From Microbacterium cremeum (GTDB lineage: Bacteria; Actinomycetota; Actinomycetes; Actinomycetales; Microbacteriaceae), in contig NZ_CP063812.1 in NCBI RefSeq assembly GCF_015277855.1, positions 3,410,001-3,474,000 of the forward strand: a DNA stretch of 64,000 bases, written 5' to 3'. The notes beneath the pieces were generated by a model. That model saw only the letters and a program-made list of their open reading frames with translations. It was not told the origin of the DNA and ran no database searches. Positions 15,346 to 24,361 of the stretch are shown here, in pieces (the stretch's first letter is position 1; every line of letters begins with the position of its first letter). The position numbers were made by a program, and so were the translations under genes.

Positions 15346-18300
15346 ATGCGAAACGCACGACCGACACGGGCGACACGCCCGCCGACGCGGCGCGCGACGA
15401 TGATCGCCGCCGCCGTCACCGCCGTGGCGATGATCTTCGGCGGGTCAGCGCCGGCCACGGCGGCGCCGACCGCCGCCCTGATCAACGGCGGCTTCGAGGC
15501 GGGAGCGGAGGGCTGGCAGTTCGTGGCCGGCAGCGGCATCGCCACGAACAATCCGCGCACCGGCACACGGCTGGCATATCTGGATGCCGGAGCGGCGAAC
15601 CAGCTCGTGCAGCCGGTGACCGTCGACCAGACCGGGAGCTTCACGGCGGAGGCCTGGGTCGCCTCGTCCCGGACGGGCGGAGTGTTCGGTCTGCGGACCA
15701 CCGCGGGCGACATCCTGTCTTCCATCGACCTGCCGCAGCAGTCCGCCTATCGGCACTACGTGCTGCCCCCTGTCGGTATCGCCGCCGGTACCACCGTCGA
15801 GGTGTTCTTCCGTGGCGGCGGAGGGTGGACCAACATCGACGACGTCGCCTTCGCCGCCGACGAGCGCACGTTGTTCGGCTTCGAGGCGGCGCGCCAGCAG
15901 GGACCGAGCGCGATCGACCAGGCGAGCCGCACCATCACGTTCCAGGTGCCCTACGACACCGACGTCACGGCGCTCCGAGCCCAGGCGGAACTGCCGGAGG
16001 GTTCGACGATCTCGCCCGACCCCGCGGCGCCCGGCGACTACTCGCAGCCCCGCTCCTTCGTCGTCACGGACGCCGGCGGGCAGACGGCGGAGTGGACCGT
16101 CACCGTCACGATCGAGGCCGAGACGGTGACGATCGACAGTTCGTCGCAGGAGCTCGTCGACGCGTTCGACTGGGCCAAGTGGCGCGCGCGACAGCACGTG
16201 CAGACCGGCAAGACGGGCCCGCTGAACGGCAACGGCAGCAACCCCGGCACGGGCACGGCGGCGTACATCCCGTCGTACTGGGCCGGTTACGCCCACCGCA
16301 CCGCGTTCTACTCGCGGGACTTCGTCCATCAGGCGGCCGGCGGGCACCTCCTGGGTCTCGAGGAGGAGAACAAGTCCATGCTGCGCGCGTTCGCGGCATC
16401 CGCCAACGAGGCCCGCAAGTGGTATCCGCTGTGGGCGCTCAACTTCGACGGCAGCCCCTACAACGTCGACTACAGGAGCGACACGAACTTCGTGCGCGAG
16501 GTACCCGCGGTGTTCGAGCTCGTACAGGAGGCCGAGGAGCAGTACCGCTGGACCGGAGACGCCGACTACCTCGACGACCCCGTCCTGTGGCAGTACTACA
16601 CGAAGGCCGTGACGGACTTCATCGAGCTGCACGACACCCAGCTGCCCAACGGCATCGCCGAGGGCACCGGCAGGGGCATCTTCCAGGGGGCCGCGAGCTA
16701 CAACGAGCGTGCCGACCACGCGGTGATCGAGGCCGGCGACGGCGTCGCGTCGCAGTACCGCGCCCTGCTCGCCTACGCCTACCTTTCGGCGGAGAAGGGC
16801 GACGCCGCGACGGCCGCCGAATTCGAGCAGCGCGCCGACGCCCTGCAGAAGTACTTCGCCACCGACTGGGGCGTGATCCGAGACGCGTGGGAGTACGTGC
16901 GCGGCCGCGGCCCGGCTGGTGAGGCCTACGCGGGCTTCGGACGCGAGAACTCCGTCTTCTACGGCGTCAAGGAGTTCCTGGATGCCGGCGACAAGCGCAC
17001 GTGGGACTTCATCGACTACCTCGACAGGATGTATCAGGAGGATCGCCCGCCCAACATCGAGGCGACCACGTACGTTCCCGACGCCCTGTTCGCCTACGGG
17101 CGCGATGATGCCGCGTGGGCGTGGATGAAGGACATCATCTCCAAGCTGCACCTGCCGCACGAGGTGCGCACGCAAGGGTCCAACGGCGACTACCCGGAGA
17201 CCAGCTACACGCTGGTGTCGCAGACCGTCGAGGGCCTCGCCGGCGTACGGCCGAACGCCCCGGAGAACGCGGTGTCGGTGCGGTCGCACCTGCCGTCCGG
17301 GGTCGACTGGCTGGCGCTGGACCACATCCAGGTCGGAGACCACGACATCGCCGTGCGCCATGACGGTCGCACCAGGACCACCGTGCGTCACAACGAGGGC
17401 TCCGCGCCCCTCGCCGTCACGGTGCAGTTCGCCGGCGGCTGGCCGCAGATCAAGGTCGACGGCGAGCCGAAGAAGCCGGAGTACGTCCACGTCAACGGTC
17501 GCGCCGTGTCTCAGGTGACCGTCGAGGTGCCGGTCGGCAGGAGCGTCTCGTTCGCGACAGGCGGCGAGGACCACCCGCAGCGCCACGGCGATCTGATCCT
17601 CACGCACCCCCAGGACTTCACGCTGCAGTCTCCCGCCGAGGCGGCGACGCGCATCGACGCTGCTCGCGTGCAGTTCATCTGGAGCGCCTCCGAGAACGCC
17701 AAGCGGTACCGCCTGCAGGTGGCGCGCGACGCGGCGATGACCGACGTCGTGGCCGAGCGGACGGTGGCCGACACCGAGGCATCCGTCACGGGGCTGGAGC
17801 CGGGCCGCACCTACTACTGGGAGGTCACCGCTCAGAACCCGAAGACCGGGCAGCGGCTGGTCGTGCCCGGCGGTGAGCGTACGTTCCGCACCATGCCGTC
17901 GACGCCCCCCGCCGAGCCGACCGGGGTCGGCGCCTATCGCGTGGGAGAACTGGTCGGGGTCACGTGGACCCTTCCCGACGGCGCGGTGTCGGCCACCGTC
18001 GAACGGGCACCGGCAGGCGGCGAGGACTTCGCCGTGATCGCCGCGGAGATCACCGGAACGTCGTACCTCGACAGGGACGCCGGTGGTGGGCCGTACCGCT
18101 ATCGTGTCTCGGCATCCAACGAGGCCGGGGCGGGCGCATCCGTCATCGTCGAAGAGCAGGCGGCGCCCGGCGATGGGCCGACCGTCCACCTCAGCGATCG
18201 TGAGTGGGTCTCCGCGACGTCGGGCTGGCGCACCGTGCTGAAGGACAAGGCGGTCTCCGGCAACCCGATCCGCGTGGGCGGCGTCGAGTACGCCAAGGGA

Positions 18301-18618
18301 ATCGGCACGCACGCCAACTCCGAGATCGTGTACGACCTCGACCCGGCCGACATGCGGTTCTCGGCGGTGATCGGAGTGGACGACGCCCAGAAGAACTCGC
18401 CGAACTCGTCGGTCGTGTTCCAGGTGCTCGCCGACGGTGTCGTGATGTTCGACAGCGGGATCGTGCGTGCCCAGCCCGCGACGCCGCCGCAGACCGTCGT
18501 GCTCGACGTGCTCGGCGTCGAGCGGCTGGTGCTGCGGGTGACGGACGCAGGAGACACGAACAACAGCGACCACGCCGACTGGGCCGACGCGAAGGTGACC
18601 CGCCTGCCCGGGAGCTGA
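15346..18618 (+). CDS. Large secreted multidomain glycosidase-like protein with C-terminal NPCBM domain
   Basis: This 1090-residue exported protein has a long signal peptide (RR-rich, ending near ATAAP). Domains follow roughly in this order: a jelly-roll carbohydrate-binding-like module (40-165), a small Ig-like module (170-260), an (alpha/alpha) barrel-like catalytic region (270-680) with SYWAGYAHRTAFYSRDFVHQ and YNERADHAVIEAGDGVASQY, a beta-rich part (690-760), two Fn3-like modules, and an NPCBM module (about 948-1088; KGIGTHANSEIVYDL, FSAVIGVDD). The barrel resembles six-hairpin glycosidases, but I cannot name its GH family. GGAGGAGAGCT before the ATG is a strong ribosome site. A likely role is cutting an external glycan for uptake by the neighbouring importer. 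Confidence 0.85.
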   Translation: MRNARPTRATRPPTRRATMIAAAVTAVAMIFGGSAPATAAPTAALINGGFEAGAEGWQFVAGSGIATNNPRTGTRLAYLDAGAANQLVQPVTVDQTGSFTAEAWVASSRTGGVFGLRTTAGDILSSIDLPQQSAYRHYVLPPVGIAAGTTVEVFFRGGGGWTNIDDVAFAADERTLFGFEAARQQGPSAIDQASRTITFQVPYDTDVTALRAQAELPEGSTISPDPAAPGDYSQPRSFVVTDAGGQTAEWTVTVTIEAETVTIDSSSQELVDAFDWAKWRARQHVQTGKTGPLNGNGSNPGTGTAAYIPSYWAGYAHRTAFYSRDFVHQAAGGHLLGLEEENKSMLRAFAASANEARKWYPLWALNFDGSPYNVDYRSDTNFVREVPAVFELVQEAEEQYRWTGDADYLDDPVLWQYYTKAVTDFIELHDTQLPNGIAEGTGRGIFQGAASYNERADHAVIEAGDGVASQYRALLAYAYLSAEKGDAATAAEFEQRADALQKYFATDWGVIRDAWEYVRGRGPAGEAYAGFGRENSVFYGVKEFLDAGDKRTWDFIDYLDRMYQEDRPPNIEATTYVPDALFAYGRDDAAWAWMKDIISKLHLPHEVRTQGSNGDYPETSYTLVSQTVEGLAGVRPNAPENAVSVRSHLPSGVDWLALDHIQVGDHDIAVRHDGRTRTTVRHNEGSAPLAVTVQFAGGWPQIKVDGEPKKPEYVHVNGRAVSQVTVEVPVGRSVSFATGGEDHPQRHGDLILTHPQDFTLQSPAEAATRIDAARVQFIWSASENAKRYRLQVARDAAMTDVVAERTVADTEASVTGLEPGRTYYWEVTAQNPKTGQRLVVPGGERTFRTMPSTPPAEPTGVGAYRVGELVGVTWTLPDGAVSATVERAPAGGEDFAVIAAEITGTSYLDRDAGGGPYRYRVSASNEAGAGASVIVEEQAAPGDGPTVHLSDREWVSATSGWRTVLKDKAVSGNPIRVGGVEYAKGIGTHANSEIVYDLDPADMRFSAVIGVDDAQKNSPNSSVVFQVLADGVVMFDSGIVRAQPATPPQTVVLDVLGVERLVLRVTDAGDTNNSDHADWADAKVTRLPGS

Positions 18619-18624
18619 TCGACA

Positions 18625-18666
18625 CGAACGTGCGGGTGGGGGCCGGGTCCCCCACCCGCACGTTCG
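18625..18666 (+). terminator. Strong hairpin terminator
   Basis: A perfect 18-bp stem (left arm 18625-18642, right arm 18649-18666) with a 6-base loop starts seven bases after the hydrolase stop. It has no U-tract, as is common in high-GC actinobacteria. It very probably ends the oxidoreductase/LacI/hydrolase transcript. Confidence 0.8.
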
Positions 18667-18744
18667 CGTCCGGATCGAGAGTCGTCGCACCCAGGCACAT
18701 CACAGCAGCCGCCCCTTGCGCGAGACCGGCATCATTGGCCTATT

Positions 18745-18777
18745 GTTTTTCGATAGCTACGTACCGTTTATCGATAG
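18745..18777 (+). promoter_or_regulatory. Tandem operator-like repeats upstream of the DUF2975/Xre pair
   Basis: GTTTTTCGATAG (18745-18756) and GTTTATCGATAG (18766-18777) are direct repeats differing at one base and exactly 21 bp apart, two helical turns. They lie 10-40 bases before the first gene, in a local AT-rich patch. They are a plausible binding site for the small Xre protein of the same operon. Confidence 0.5.
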
Positions 18778-18786
18778 GTCTCTCGC

Positions 18787-19263
18787 ATGCAGCGCACCAC
18801 GATCATCGTCCTGAAGTCCCTCATCGCCGTGCTGCTGGCACTCCTGCTGTGCTGTCAGGTCTTCGTCGTGCCGGCCGTCGCCGCCCAGTCCGCCGTGCGG
18901 TACTCCGAGATCGCATACTTCGAGATCCCCGGCACGATCGTCGGCATCCTCTTCCTGCTGTGCGTGCAGGTCGTCCTCGTCTGCGTGTGGCGGCTGCTCT
19001 CGCTGGTGCGGGAGGACAGCATCTTCAGCGACAGCGCGTTCCCCGACGTCGATGTGAGCCTGAGCGCCGTCGCGTTCGCGACGTTCCTCGTCCTCGTCGC
19101 GCTGATCGCCTTGAGCCTGACCGGCTTCATGACGCCGTCGATCACGCTGCTGCTCGTGCTCGGCGTCGTCGTGGGCGCGGGACTGTCGTTGCTGATCGTC
19201 GTGCTGCGCGGCCTGCTCCGGAAGGCGTCGCAGCTCGAGCACGACCTCTCGGAGGTGGTGTGA
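18787..19263 (+). CDS. DUF2975-family membrane protein
   Basis: This 158-residue protein has four membrane helices at about residues 8-32, 44-68, 88-110 and 116-138. The loop VREDSIFSDSAF before the third helix is the most recognisable DUF2975 feature. The stop overlaps the ATG of a small Xre regulator by one base, the partner arrangement common for this family. The pair probably forms a membrane-associated regulatory unit; what it senses is unknown. Confidence 0.82.
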   Translation: MQRTTIIVLKSLIAVLLALLLCCQVFVVPAVAAQSAVRYSEIAYFEIPGTIVGILFLLCVQVVLVCVWRLLSLVREDSIFSDSAFPDVDVSLSAVAFATFLVLVALIALSLTGFMTPSITLLLVLGVVVGAGLSLLIVVLRGLLRKASQLEHDLSEVV

Positions 19264-19508
19264 TGCCGATCATCATCAACCTCGACGTCGAGCTGGCGAA
19301 GAAGAAGATGTCGGTCACCGAGTTCGCCGCTGCGATCGACATCACGCCGGCCAATGTCTCGGTGCTCAAGAACGGCCGGGCGAAGGCGGTGCGCTTCACC
19401 ACCCTCGACGCCATCTGCCGCGTGCTCGAGTGCCAGCCCGGCGACATCCTGCAGTGGGTACCCGAGGATCACCCCGCCGCGGTCGCCGCGCGGGAGGCGG
19501 ACGGGTGA
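19263..19508 (+). CDS. Small Xre/Cro-type DNA-binding protein (YozG-like)
   Basis: This 81-residue protein is a single helix-turn-helix domain (SVTEFAAAIDITPANVSVLK, about residues 17-36) followed by the family's usual ending, FTTLDAICRVLECQPGDIL. Homologues regularly accompany DUF2975 proteins. It overlaps its neighbour genes on both sides (TGATG upstream, GTGA downstream), so three genes are coupled. It may bind the tandem repeats at 18745-18777 and control its own operon. Confidence 0.88.
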   Translation: MPIIINLDVELAKKKMSVTEFAAAIDITPANVSVLKNGRAKAVRFTTLDAICRVLECQPGDILQWVPEDHPAAVAAREADG

Positions 19509-22500
19509 GCGTGGCAATGCGCGGACGGCGGGCGCCCGCATGGAGCGAGACCGCGATCGCCGAACTGCTCGACGTCGTCCGGTGCCCGGCGTGCCGTCGC
19601 GCGACCGTGACGGACCGCCGGTGCCCGGCGTGCGGCGCTGACTTCTCGGGTCGTATCGGCCACGATCTCTGGCAGGCGTCGCAGGCCGCCGCCGACGCGC
19701 TGCGCGCGCGTCAGTCCCTGCTCGCCCGGGTGCCGCTGTCCCCCACCGCGAGACCCGAGCGCGCGCCGACCGAGCCTGCCGACGCGTCGCCCGCCGCGGC
19801 GAGCGCGACCGACCCGTTCGCGCCCGCACCCGCGGCATCCGCGACGGTGCAGTCGGTGCTCGCCGTCGCGGGGGCTGGTCTCGTCGCGATCGCCGCGGCG
19901 GTCTTCGTCTTCTTCAACCCCGACCTGACCGGCGCGCTCCCGCGCTCGCTCGTCATGGGAGCCATCGCGGCGGGCTTCCTCGGCGGAGCGGCGATCCTGG
20001 CCCGCACGCGGCTGCAGTTCTCGGCCGAGGCGGTGGGCGCGCTGGGCGCGGTGTTCCTGGCACTGACGGTGACCTCGATGCTGCCGCTGCTTCCGGCCGC
20101 GTTCGACGCCTGGGTCTTCGCGGGGCTGGCGACGCTGGCCTCGGCGGCGGGTCTCGCCGCTCTCGGGCTGCGCTGCGGCATCCGTTCGTGGCTCTGGCTG
20201 GGGCCGTCGGCTCTGGCCTTCGTGCCCGTGATGCTCGCCGCGGGCGCGGGTTCGATGCCGGCGACGACCGCGGGATGCCTCACCTCGGCCGCCGCGGCGA
20301 GCGCGCTGGTGGCCGCGGCCCGGAGGCTGGGGCCTGTGGCCGGCCGACCGCTCACCGCCGCGCAGATCACGCTGACGGTGACCCAGGGCGGCTTCATGCT
20401 CGCTGCGCTGTCGAGCGCGGTCGCCTCGGGTGCCGCCGGCGAAGTCGACCCGGCGCTCGCCGTCTCGGCGACGCTGCTGTCGATCGGCGCGGTGGCGGCC
20501 GCCTCGGCGCGGCATCTCGCGGGCCCGCTGTGGAGCGGTGTCGCGGGGGCTGCCGCAGTCGGGGCGGTCACCGTCCTGCCGCTGTCGGGCGGATCGTCGC
20601 TGCCGGTCGACAGCTGGTTCGGAGTGCTCCCCGCCGCCGCCGGTGCCGCGCTCGTCGCGCTCGGCGCTCTGCGGCCGCTGCACCGCGCCGTGTCGCCCAT
20701 GCCCCTGTTCGCGGGAGCGATCGCCGCGGTCGCGGCCGTCGCCGCGATCCCGACGCTGACCGGTTTCCTCTCGATCGCGGTGGTGGTGACCGGCCGCGAG
20801 GGCGGCGCGCAGCTGCTGCCGCCCGACGCCGCGGTTGCGCTGACGCTGGGCCTGGCGGCGCTCGCCGGTGCGCTCGTGGCATTCGCGGCGGTCACCGATC
20901 CGCGGCTTCGCCGTGTCGGGCGGCCGCTCGTCGCCGGCACCGCGCCGGAGCCGCTCGGCATGCGGTGGCCGGCGCACCTCGGAGCCTGGTACGCGGTGCT
21001 CGCCTTCCTCACGGTGCTGTGCCTGCCGACGCTCGAGGTGGGGGTGCGTGTCGCCCTGGGCCTGGCCGTGTCGATCGGCGCGAGCGCACTGGTGGCGACG
21101 AGGGGGGCGGATGCCTCGGCATCCGTTCGCCTGCCGCTCATCGTGGGCGCGCACGCCGCGATCGTGATGACCGCGGTGATGTCGTGGCGGGACCCGGACA
21201 TCACGGTGACGGCGGGCGTGGCCGCGCTCGCGGCGGTCGCCGTCGCGGCCCGCACGGTGCCGCGCCGGGCGCGGTTCGTGCACGTCGGTGCGGGGTTGTC
21301 GTACGCCCTCGCGGTGCTCGCCACGGCGCTCGCCCGGGCAGGACTCGACGCCGTCGTCGTGCTGTGCCTGACGACGTGCGCCGCGGGCGTCGTCGCGATC
21401 GGCGCCACGTTCGCGCGCCGGGTGTCGTCGCGCGACTGGCACGCGGTCCTGGTCGTGACGACGGTGCCCTTCGTGATCGGCGTGGTTCAGGTGGTGTTCG
21501 AGCGCAGCGGCTGGACCGCGCTGTCGACCGCGGTGATCTTCCTGCTGGCTCTGACTCTCGTGACGACCACGCGCTCCGGGCTCGGTGTGGTCGTGCGCAC
21601 GGCGGCGGCAGCGGCGCTGGTGCCCTCGGTCGCGGTGGTGACCGTCTGTCTCGGCGCGCAGCTGCTCGCCACGAGCGGCTCGCCCGTCGTGCTGCCGGTC
21701 ATCGCGGCGGTCGTCGCCGCGGTGCTGTCGGCCGGCGACGTCATCCGCCGCGGCCTCGCACGTCGGATCGCGCCCGTCGAGGCGCGCGCGGCGGGCGTCG
21801 CGATCGAGGCATCCGCCCTCGTCACCGCGGCGATCGCCGTGGCCCTGTCGCTCACGCGGGAGGCCGCGGGGCTCGGGACCGCACTCGTGGTGCTCGTGGT
21901 GCTCGGCATCGGGTTCGCCGCGAGCGCCGTCTTCGCGCGGCGACGCTACGGCTGGTGGCTGGCCGGCGGGGCGTTCACGGGTGCGCTCTGGTGCGCCTGG
22001 GGGATCGCCGGCGTCACCGGACTCGAGCCGTACCTGCTACCGCCGACGCTGGGCGCCGCCGCGATCGGCGCGCTGCTCACCGCGCGCGGCCTCCCGGCGA
22101 CCGGGCTGTACGCGGCAGGGCTCGTGGCTGCGGTGGTGCCGATGCTGATCCGGCTCGCCGTCGGCGGCGACGGCGACCAGGCGGCCGGTCCGGCGCGGGC
22201 GTATGCCCTGGTCGGCGCGGCCTGGGCCCTCGCGGCGGCCGGCGCGCTCGTGGCGCGGGCGACGGCGCGGACTGCGGGGCGACTGCAGTCGCTTCGGACT
22301 CCGACGCTGTCCGTCGCGATCCTGGCGGCGGCGGCTTCCGCCGTGGAGGGCGTGCGGTGGGGCTGGGGTCTCGACCCGGCGCCGGCACTCGCAGCGCCGG
22401 TCATCGTCGCCTGCCTCGCCCTCGGTGCGCTCGGCGCGGGCGCCGCCGCATGGGCCGCACGAAGTCTGCGGGCCCATGCCGACGGCGGATCGCTCCTCGC

Positions 22501-23218
22501 CCGCACGAGGATGCTCGGCGTCCCCGCCGTCCTCTACGTCTCGGTCGCGACCTGGCCCGCCATCGACCGTGACTGGTTCGCGATCTGGACGATGTGGGGC
22601 CTCATGATCGTCCTCCTCGCGTTCCTGGTCGCGGTGGCGGTGCGCGGCCTGCGCGCGCCGACCGGCCTGCCGCCCGTCCCGTTCGTATTCGCCGTGGCGT
22701 TCGTGACCGCCGTGGTCGCGTGGAGCCCGCGCGACCTCCGCGTGGAGTGGTTCTCGCTGCCGCTCGGGATCTTCCTGCTCGCGGCGGGCGCCGTCGCACT
22801 GCGCGTGATCCCCGCCGAGGCGCCCGCGAAGCCCTCGCTGTGGGCCTGGCCGACGGGCTGGACCGGTTCGTGGCCGCTGCTCGGTCCCGGGCTGGTGGTG
22901 ATGCTCAGCGCGTCGGTCGCGGCCACCTACACCGACCCGCGCACGTGGCGCGCGATCCTCGTCATGGCGATCGCGCTCGTGGCGATCCTGGTGGGAGCGA
23001 CGCGGCGCCTGGCGGCGCCCTTCATCATCGGCATCGTCGTGCTCCCGGTCGAGAACGTGCTGGCGTTCCTGGTGCAGATCGGCCGGGGCATCGAGGCGAT
23101 GCCGTGGTGGATCACGCTGTCGGTGGTCGGCGCGGTGCTTCTCATCATCGCGGTCGGCTACGAGCGGCGCGCCGGCGACGGCAGCGGCATCGCGGCGAGG
23201 CTGCGCGATCTGGCGTGA
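19505..23218 (+). CDS. Giant polytopic membrane protein with N-terminal zinc ribbon (SCO7613-like)
   Basis: This protein of about 1237 residues has a double CxxC zinc ribbon at Cys27/30 and Cys40/43 (RCPACRR and RRCPACG), an Ala/Pro-rich linker, and then more than 30 closely spaced hydrophobic helices to the end. The layout matches the actinobacterial SCO7613-type family, whose function is unknown. The GTG at 19505 overlaps the Xre stop as GTGA; the open frame to 19430 is a shadow. Ala plus Val dominate the helices and there are few charges, so a transporter-like or structural role is possible, but no motif supports either. Confidence 0.85.
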   Translation: MSVAMRGRRAPAWSETAIAELLDVVRCPACRRATVTDRRCPACGADFSGRIGHDLWQASQAAADALRARQSLLARVPLSPTARPERAPTEPADASPAAASATDPFAPAPAASATVQSVLAVAGAGLVAIAAAVFVFFNPDLTGALPRSLVMGAIAAGFLGGAAILARTRLQFSAEAVGALGAVFLALTVTSMLPLLPAAFDAWVFAGLATLASAAGLAALGLRCGIRSWLWLGPSALAFVPVMLAAGAGSMPATTAGCLTSAAAASALVAAARRLGPVAGRPLTAAQITLTVTQGGFMLAALSSAVASGAAGEVDPALAVSATLLSIGAVAAASARHLAGPLWSGVAGAAAVGAVTVLPLSGGSSLPVDSWFGVLPAAAGAALVALGALRPLHRAVSPMPLFAGAIAAVAAVAAIPTLTGFLSIAVVVTGREGGAQLLPPDAAVALTLGLAALAGALVAFAAVTDPRLRRVGRPLVAGTAPEPLGMRWPAHLGAWYAVLAFLTVLCLPTLEVGVRVALGLAVSIGASALVATRGADASASVRLPLIVGAHAAIVMTAVMSWRDPDITVTAGVAALAAVAVAARTVPRRARFVHVGAGLSYALAVLATALARAGLDAVVVLCLTTCAAGVVAIGATFARRVSSRDWHAVLVVTTVPFVIGVVQVVFERSGWTALSTAVIFLLALTLVTTTRSGLGVVVRTAAAAALVPSVAVVTVCLGAQLLATSGSPVVLPVIAAVVAAVLSAGDVIRRGLARRIAPVEARAAGVAIEASALVTAAIAVALSLTREAAGLGTALVVLVVLGIGFAASAVFARRRYGWWLAGGAFTGALWCAWGIAGVTGLEPYLLPPTLGAAAIGALLTARGLPATGLYAAGLVAAVVPMLIRLAVGGDGDQAAGPARAYALVGAAWALAAAGALVARATARTAGRLQSLRTPTLSVAILAAAASAVEGVRWGWGLDPAPALAAPVIVACLALGALGAGAAAWAARSLRAHADGGSLLARTRMLGVPAVLYVSVATWPAIDRDWFAIWTMWGLMIVLLAFLVAVAVRGLRAPTGLPPVPFVFAVAFVTAVVAWSPRDLRVEWFSLPLGIFLLAAGAVALRVIPAEAPAKPSLWAWPTGWTGSWPLLGPGLVVMLSASVAATYTDPRTWRAILVMAIALVAILVGATRRLAAPFIIGIVVLPVENVLAFLVQIGRGIEAMPWWITLSVVGAVLLIIAVGYERRAGDGSGIAARLRDLA

Positions 23219-23220
23219 AG

Positions 23221-23264
23221 GGCGCCACGCCGGCGTGAGGGGCGTCACGCCGGCGCGAGGAGCG
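23221..23264 (+). repeat. 20-bp tandem repeat with palindromic core, convergent-gene boundary
   Basis: Two 20-bp units differing at two bases (23221-23240, 23241-23260) and a partial third fill the gap between the convergent membrane-protein and thioredoxin-like genes. Each holds a CACGCCGGCG core that can fold back (CACGCCGGCGTG at 23226-23237). It probably acts as a bidirectional terminator. Confidence 0.55.
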
Positions 23265-23777
23265 TCACGCGCCGGGGGTGCCGTCCGTCCGGAGGGGGAC
23301 GGACCCCTCGCCCGACGACGCCGCGGCCACGGCCGCGCGCACCTCGTCGGCAGAGAAGGATCCGGTCGGGAGCGTGCTGGCGCGGACGGACCGGACGGCG
23401 CCCGCCGGGTCGACCACGATCGTCGCCGTCTGCTGCAGGAGCGCGACCGTGCCGAGCCCGAGTGCGGCATGGGCGCTCGCGCTCGCGAAGACCGTCGCCG
23501 ACGGGCTGCGCCGCGCTGCACGGGCCGCGGCGTCGCTCGCCTCTGCCGCGCCGCCCGGAGCGATCAGGACGAGGAGGGCGTCGCCGAGCGAACCGTCGTC
23601 CGACATCCGCTGAAGCGCTGCGGCGTGCGCCAGGCACACCGGGCAGCTGCTCGTGCGCATGAGGTGCACGACGGCGATGCGCCCTGCGATCTCGCGGGCG
23701 AGCGAGGTCTCGGCGCCGGTGGCGCTCACGAGATCGAGCACCGGTAACGGCCGGCCTGTCTCTAGGGTGGTGTTCAC
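23265..23777 (-). CDS. Thioredoxin-fold / AhpC-TSA-like protein
   Basis: This 170-residue cytoplasmic protein has a redoxin-like start (PLPVLDLVSATGAETSLA), a CxxC in RTSSCPVCLAHAAAL (about residues 42-56), and a late TATIVVDPAGAVR strand typical of the peroxiredoxin/thioredoxin fold. The CPVC pair suggests disulfide exchange or peroxide reduction. It starts at GTG 23777 and is divergent from a MarR regulator 80 bases away, so redox-dependent control is likely. No signal peptide is seen. Confidence 0.8.
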   Translation of the reverse strand: MNTTLETGRPLPVLDLVSATGAETSLAREIAGRIAVVHLMRTSSCPVCLAHAAALQRMSDDGSLGDALLVLIAPGGAAEASDAAARAARRSPSATVFASASAHAALGLGTVALLQQTATIVVDPAGAVRSVRASTLPTGSFSADEVRAAVAAASSGEGSVPLRTDGTPGA

Positions 23778-23828
23778 GACGACTCTCTTCCGGTTCGGGA
23801 TGTGGGTTCGAGTAGATCGTCAACCATG

Positions 23829-23850
23829 TTGCCTATATCTGTCAAGGAGG
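23829..23850. promoter_or_regulatory. MarR-type operator candidate and strong ribosome site
   Basis: TTGCCTATATCTGTCAA (23829-23845) is an imperfect 17-bp palindrome (TTGnC-N7-GnCAA), the size of a MarR-family site, in the divergent region. The ribosome site AAGGAGG (23844-23850) overlaps its right end, so a bound repressor could block its own expression. Confidence 0.45.
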
Positions 23851-23857
23851 TTGCGTA

Positions 23858-24328
23858 ATTTTCGAGCAAGAGATCGCGTCCTTCGCGAAGAGTGCCGCCG
23901 ACGACCTGGGCCTGCTGCTCATGACCGCCGCCTCGATCGTCACGACCGCAGCCCTGTCGGAGCTGGCGGCGACGGGGCATCCGGCGGTGCGCCTGTCACA
24001 CGTTCCGGTCTTCGTCCACATCGATGCGGAGGGGACGCCGATCTCGGTACTCGCCGAGCGGAGCGGCGTGAGCCGACAGGCGATGAGCATGACCGTGCGC
24101 GACCTGGAGTCGCACGGCTATGTCGTCACCGCCCCCTCCCCCACCGACCGCCGCACCACGCTGGTGTCGCTCACCGAACGCGGCGCCCAGCTGTGCGCCG
24201 ACGCCACCCGCATCAGCGCCGAGCTCGCAGCCCGGTGGTCGGACGAACTGGGCGCGGACGCCCTGCCCCAGCTGCGCCACCACCTCCGCACGATCGTCAC
24301 CCGCTCGAAAGAGCTCCGCGCCGACTGA
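23858..24328 (+). CDS. MarR-family regulator, apparently starting at ATT
   Basis: This 156-residue winged-helix repressor has the recognition helix segment SVLAERSGVSRQAMSMTVRD and the wing DRRTTLVSLTERG. The protein-like frame extends upstream of the first ATG (23921) through FEQEIASFAKSAADDLGLLL. The only well-placed ribosome site, AAGGAGG, lies seven bases before an ATT codon at 23858, and no ATG, GTG or TTG occurs in frame between them. Either the gene uses the rare ATT start, or GTA at 23855 derives from GTG, or translation starts at 23921. It is divergent from a thioredoxin-like gene, its likely target. Confidence 0.85.
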   Translation: MFEQEIASFAKSAADDLGLLLMTAASIVTTAALSELAATGHPAVRLSHVPVFVHIDAEGTPISVLAERSGVSRQAMSMTVRDLESHGYVVTAPSPTDRRTTLVSLTERGAQLCADATRISAELAARWSDELGADALPQLRHHLRTIVTRSKELRAD

Positions 24329-24361
24329 CCCCGGCCGGATCGGCGCGGACGCGTGGGCCGG

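Noticed and set aside
15445..18690. Leftward open frame of over 1000 codons opposite the secreted hydrolase
   Set aside because: The translation is low-complexity Arg/Val/Gly/Asp with no signal or domain, while the other strand has a signal peptide, ribosome site and NPCBM domain.
19469..21442. Leftward Arg-rich open frame opposite the giant membrane protein
   Set aside because: The composition is not protein-like, and the forward strand has a zinc ribbon and regular membrane helices.
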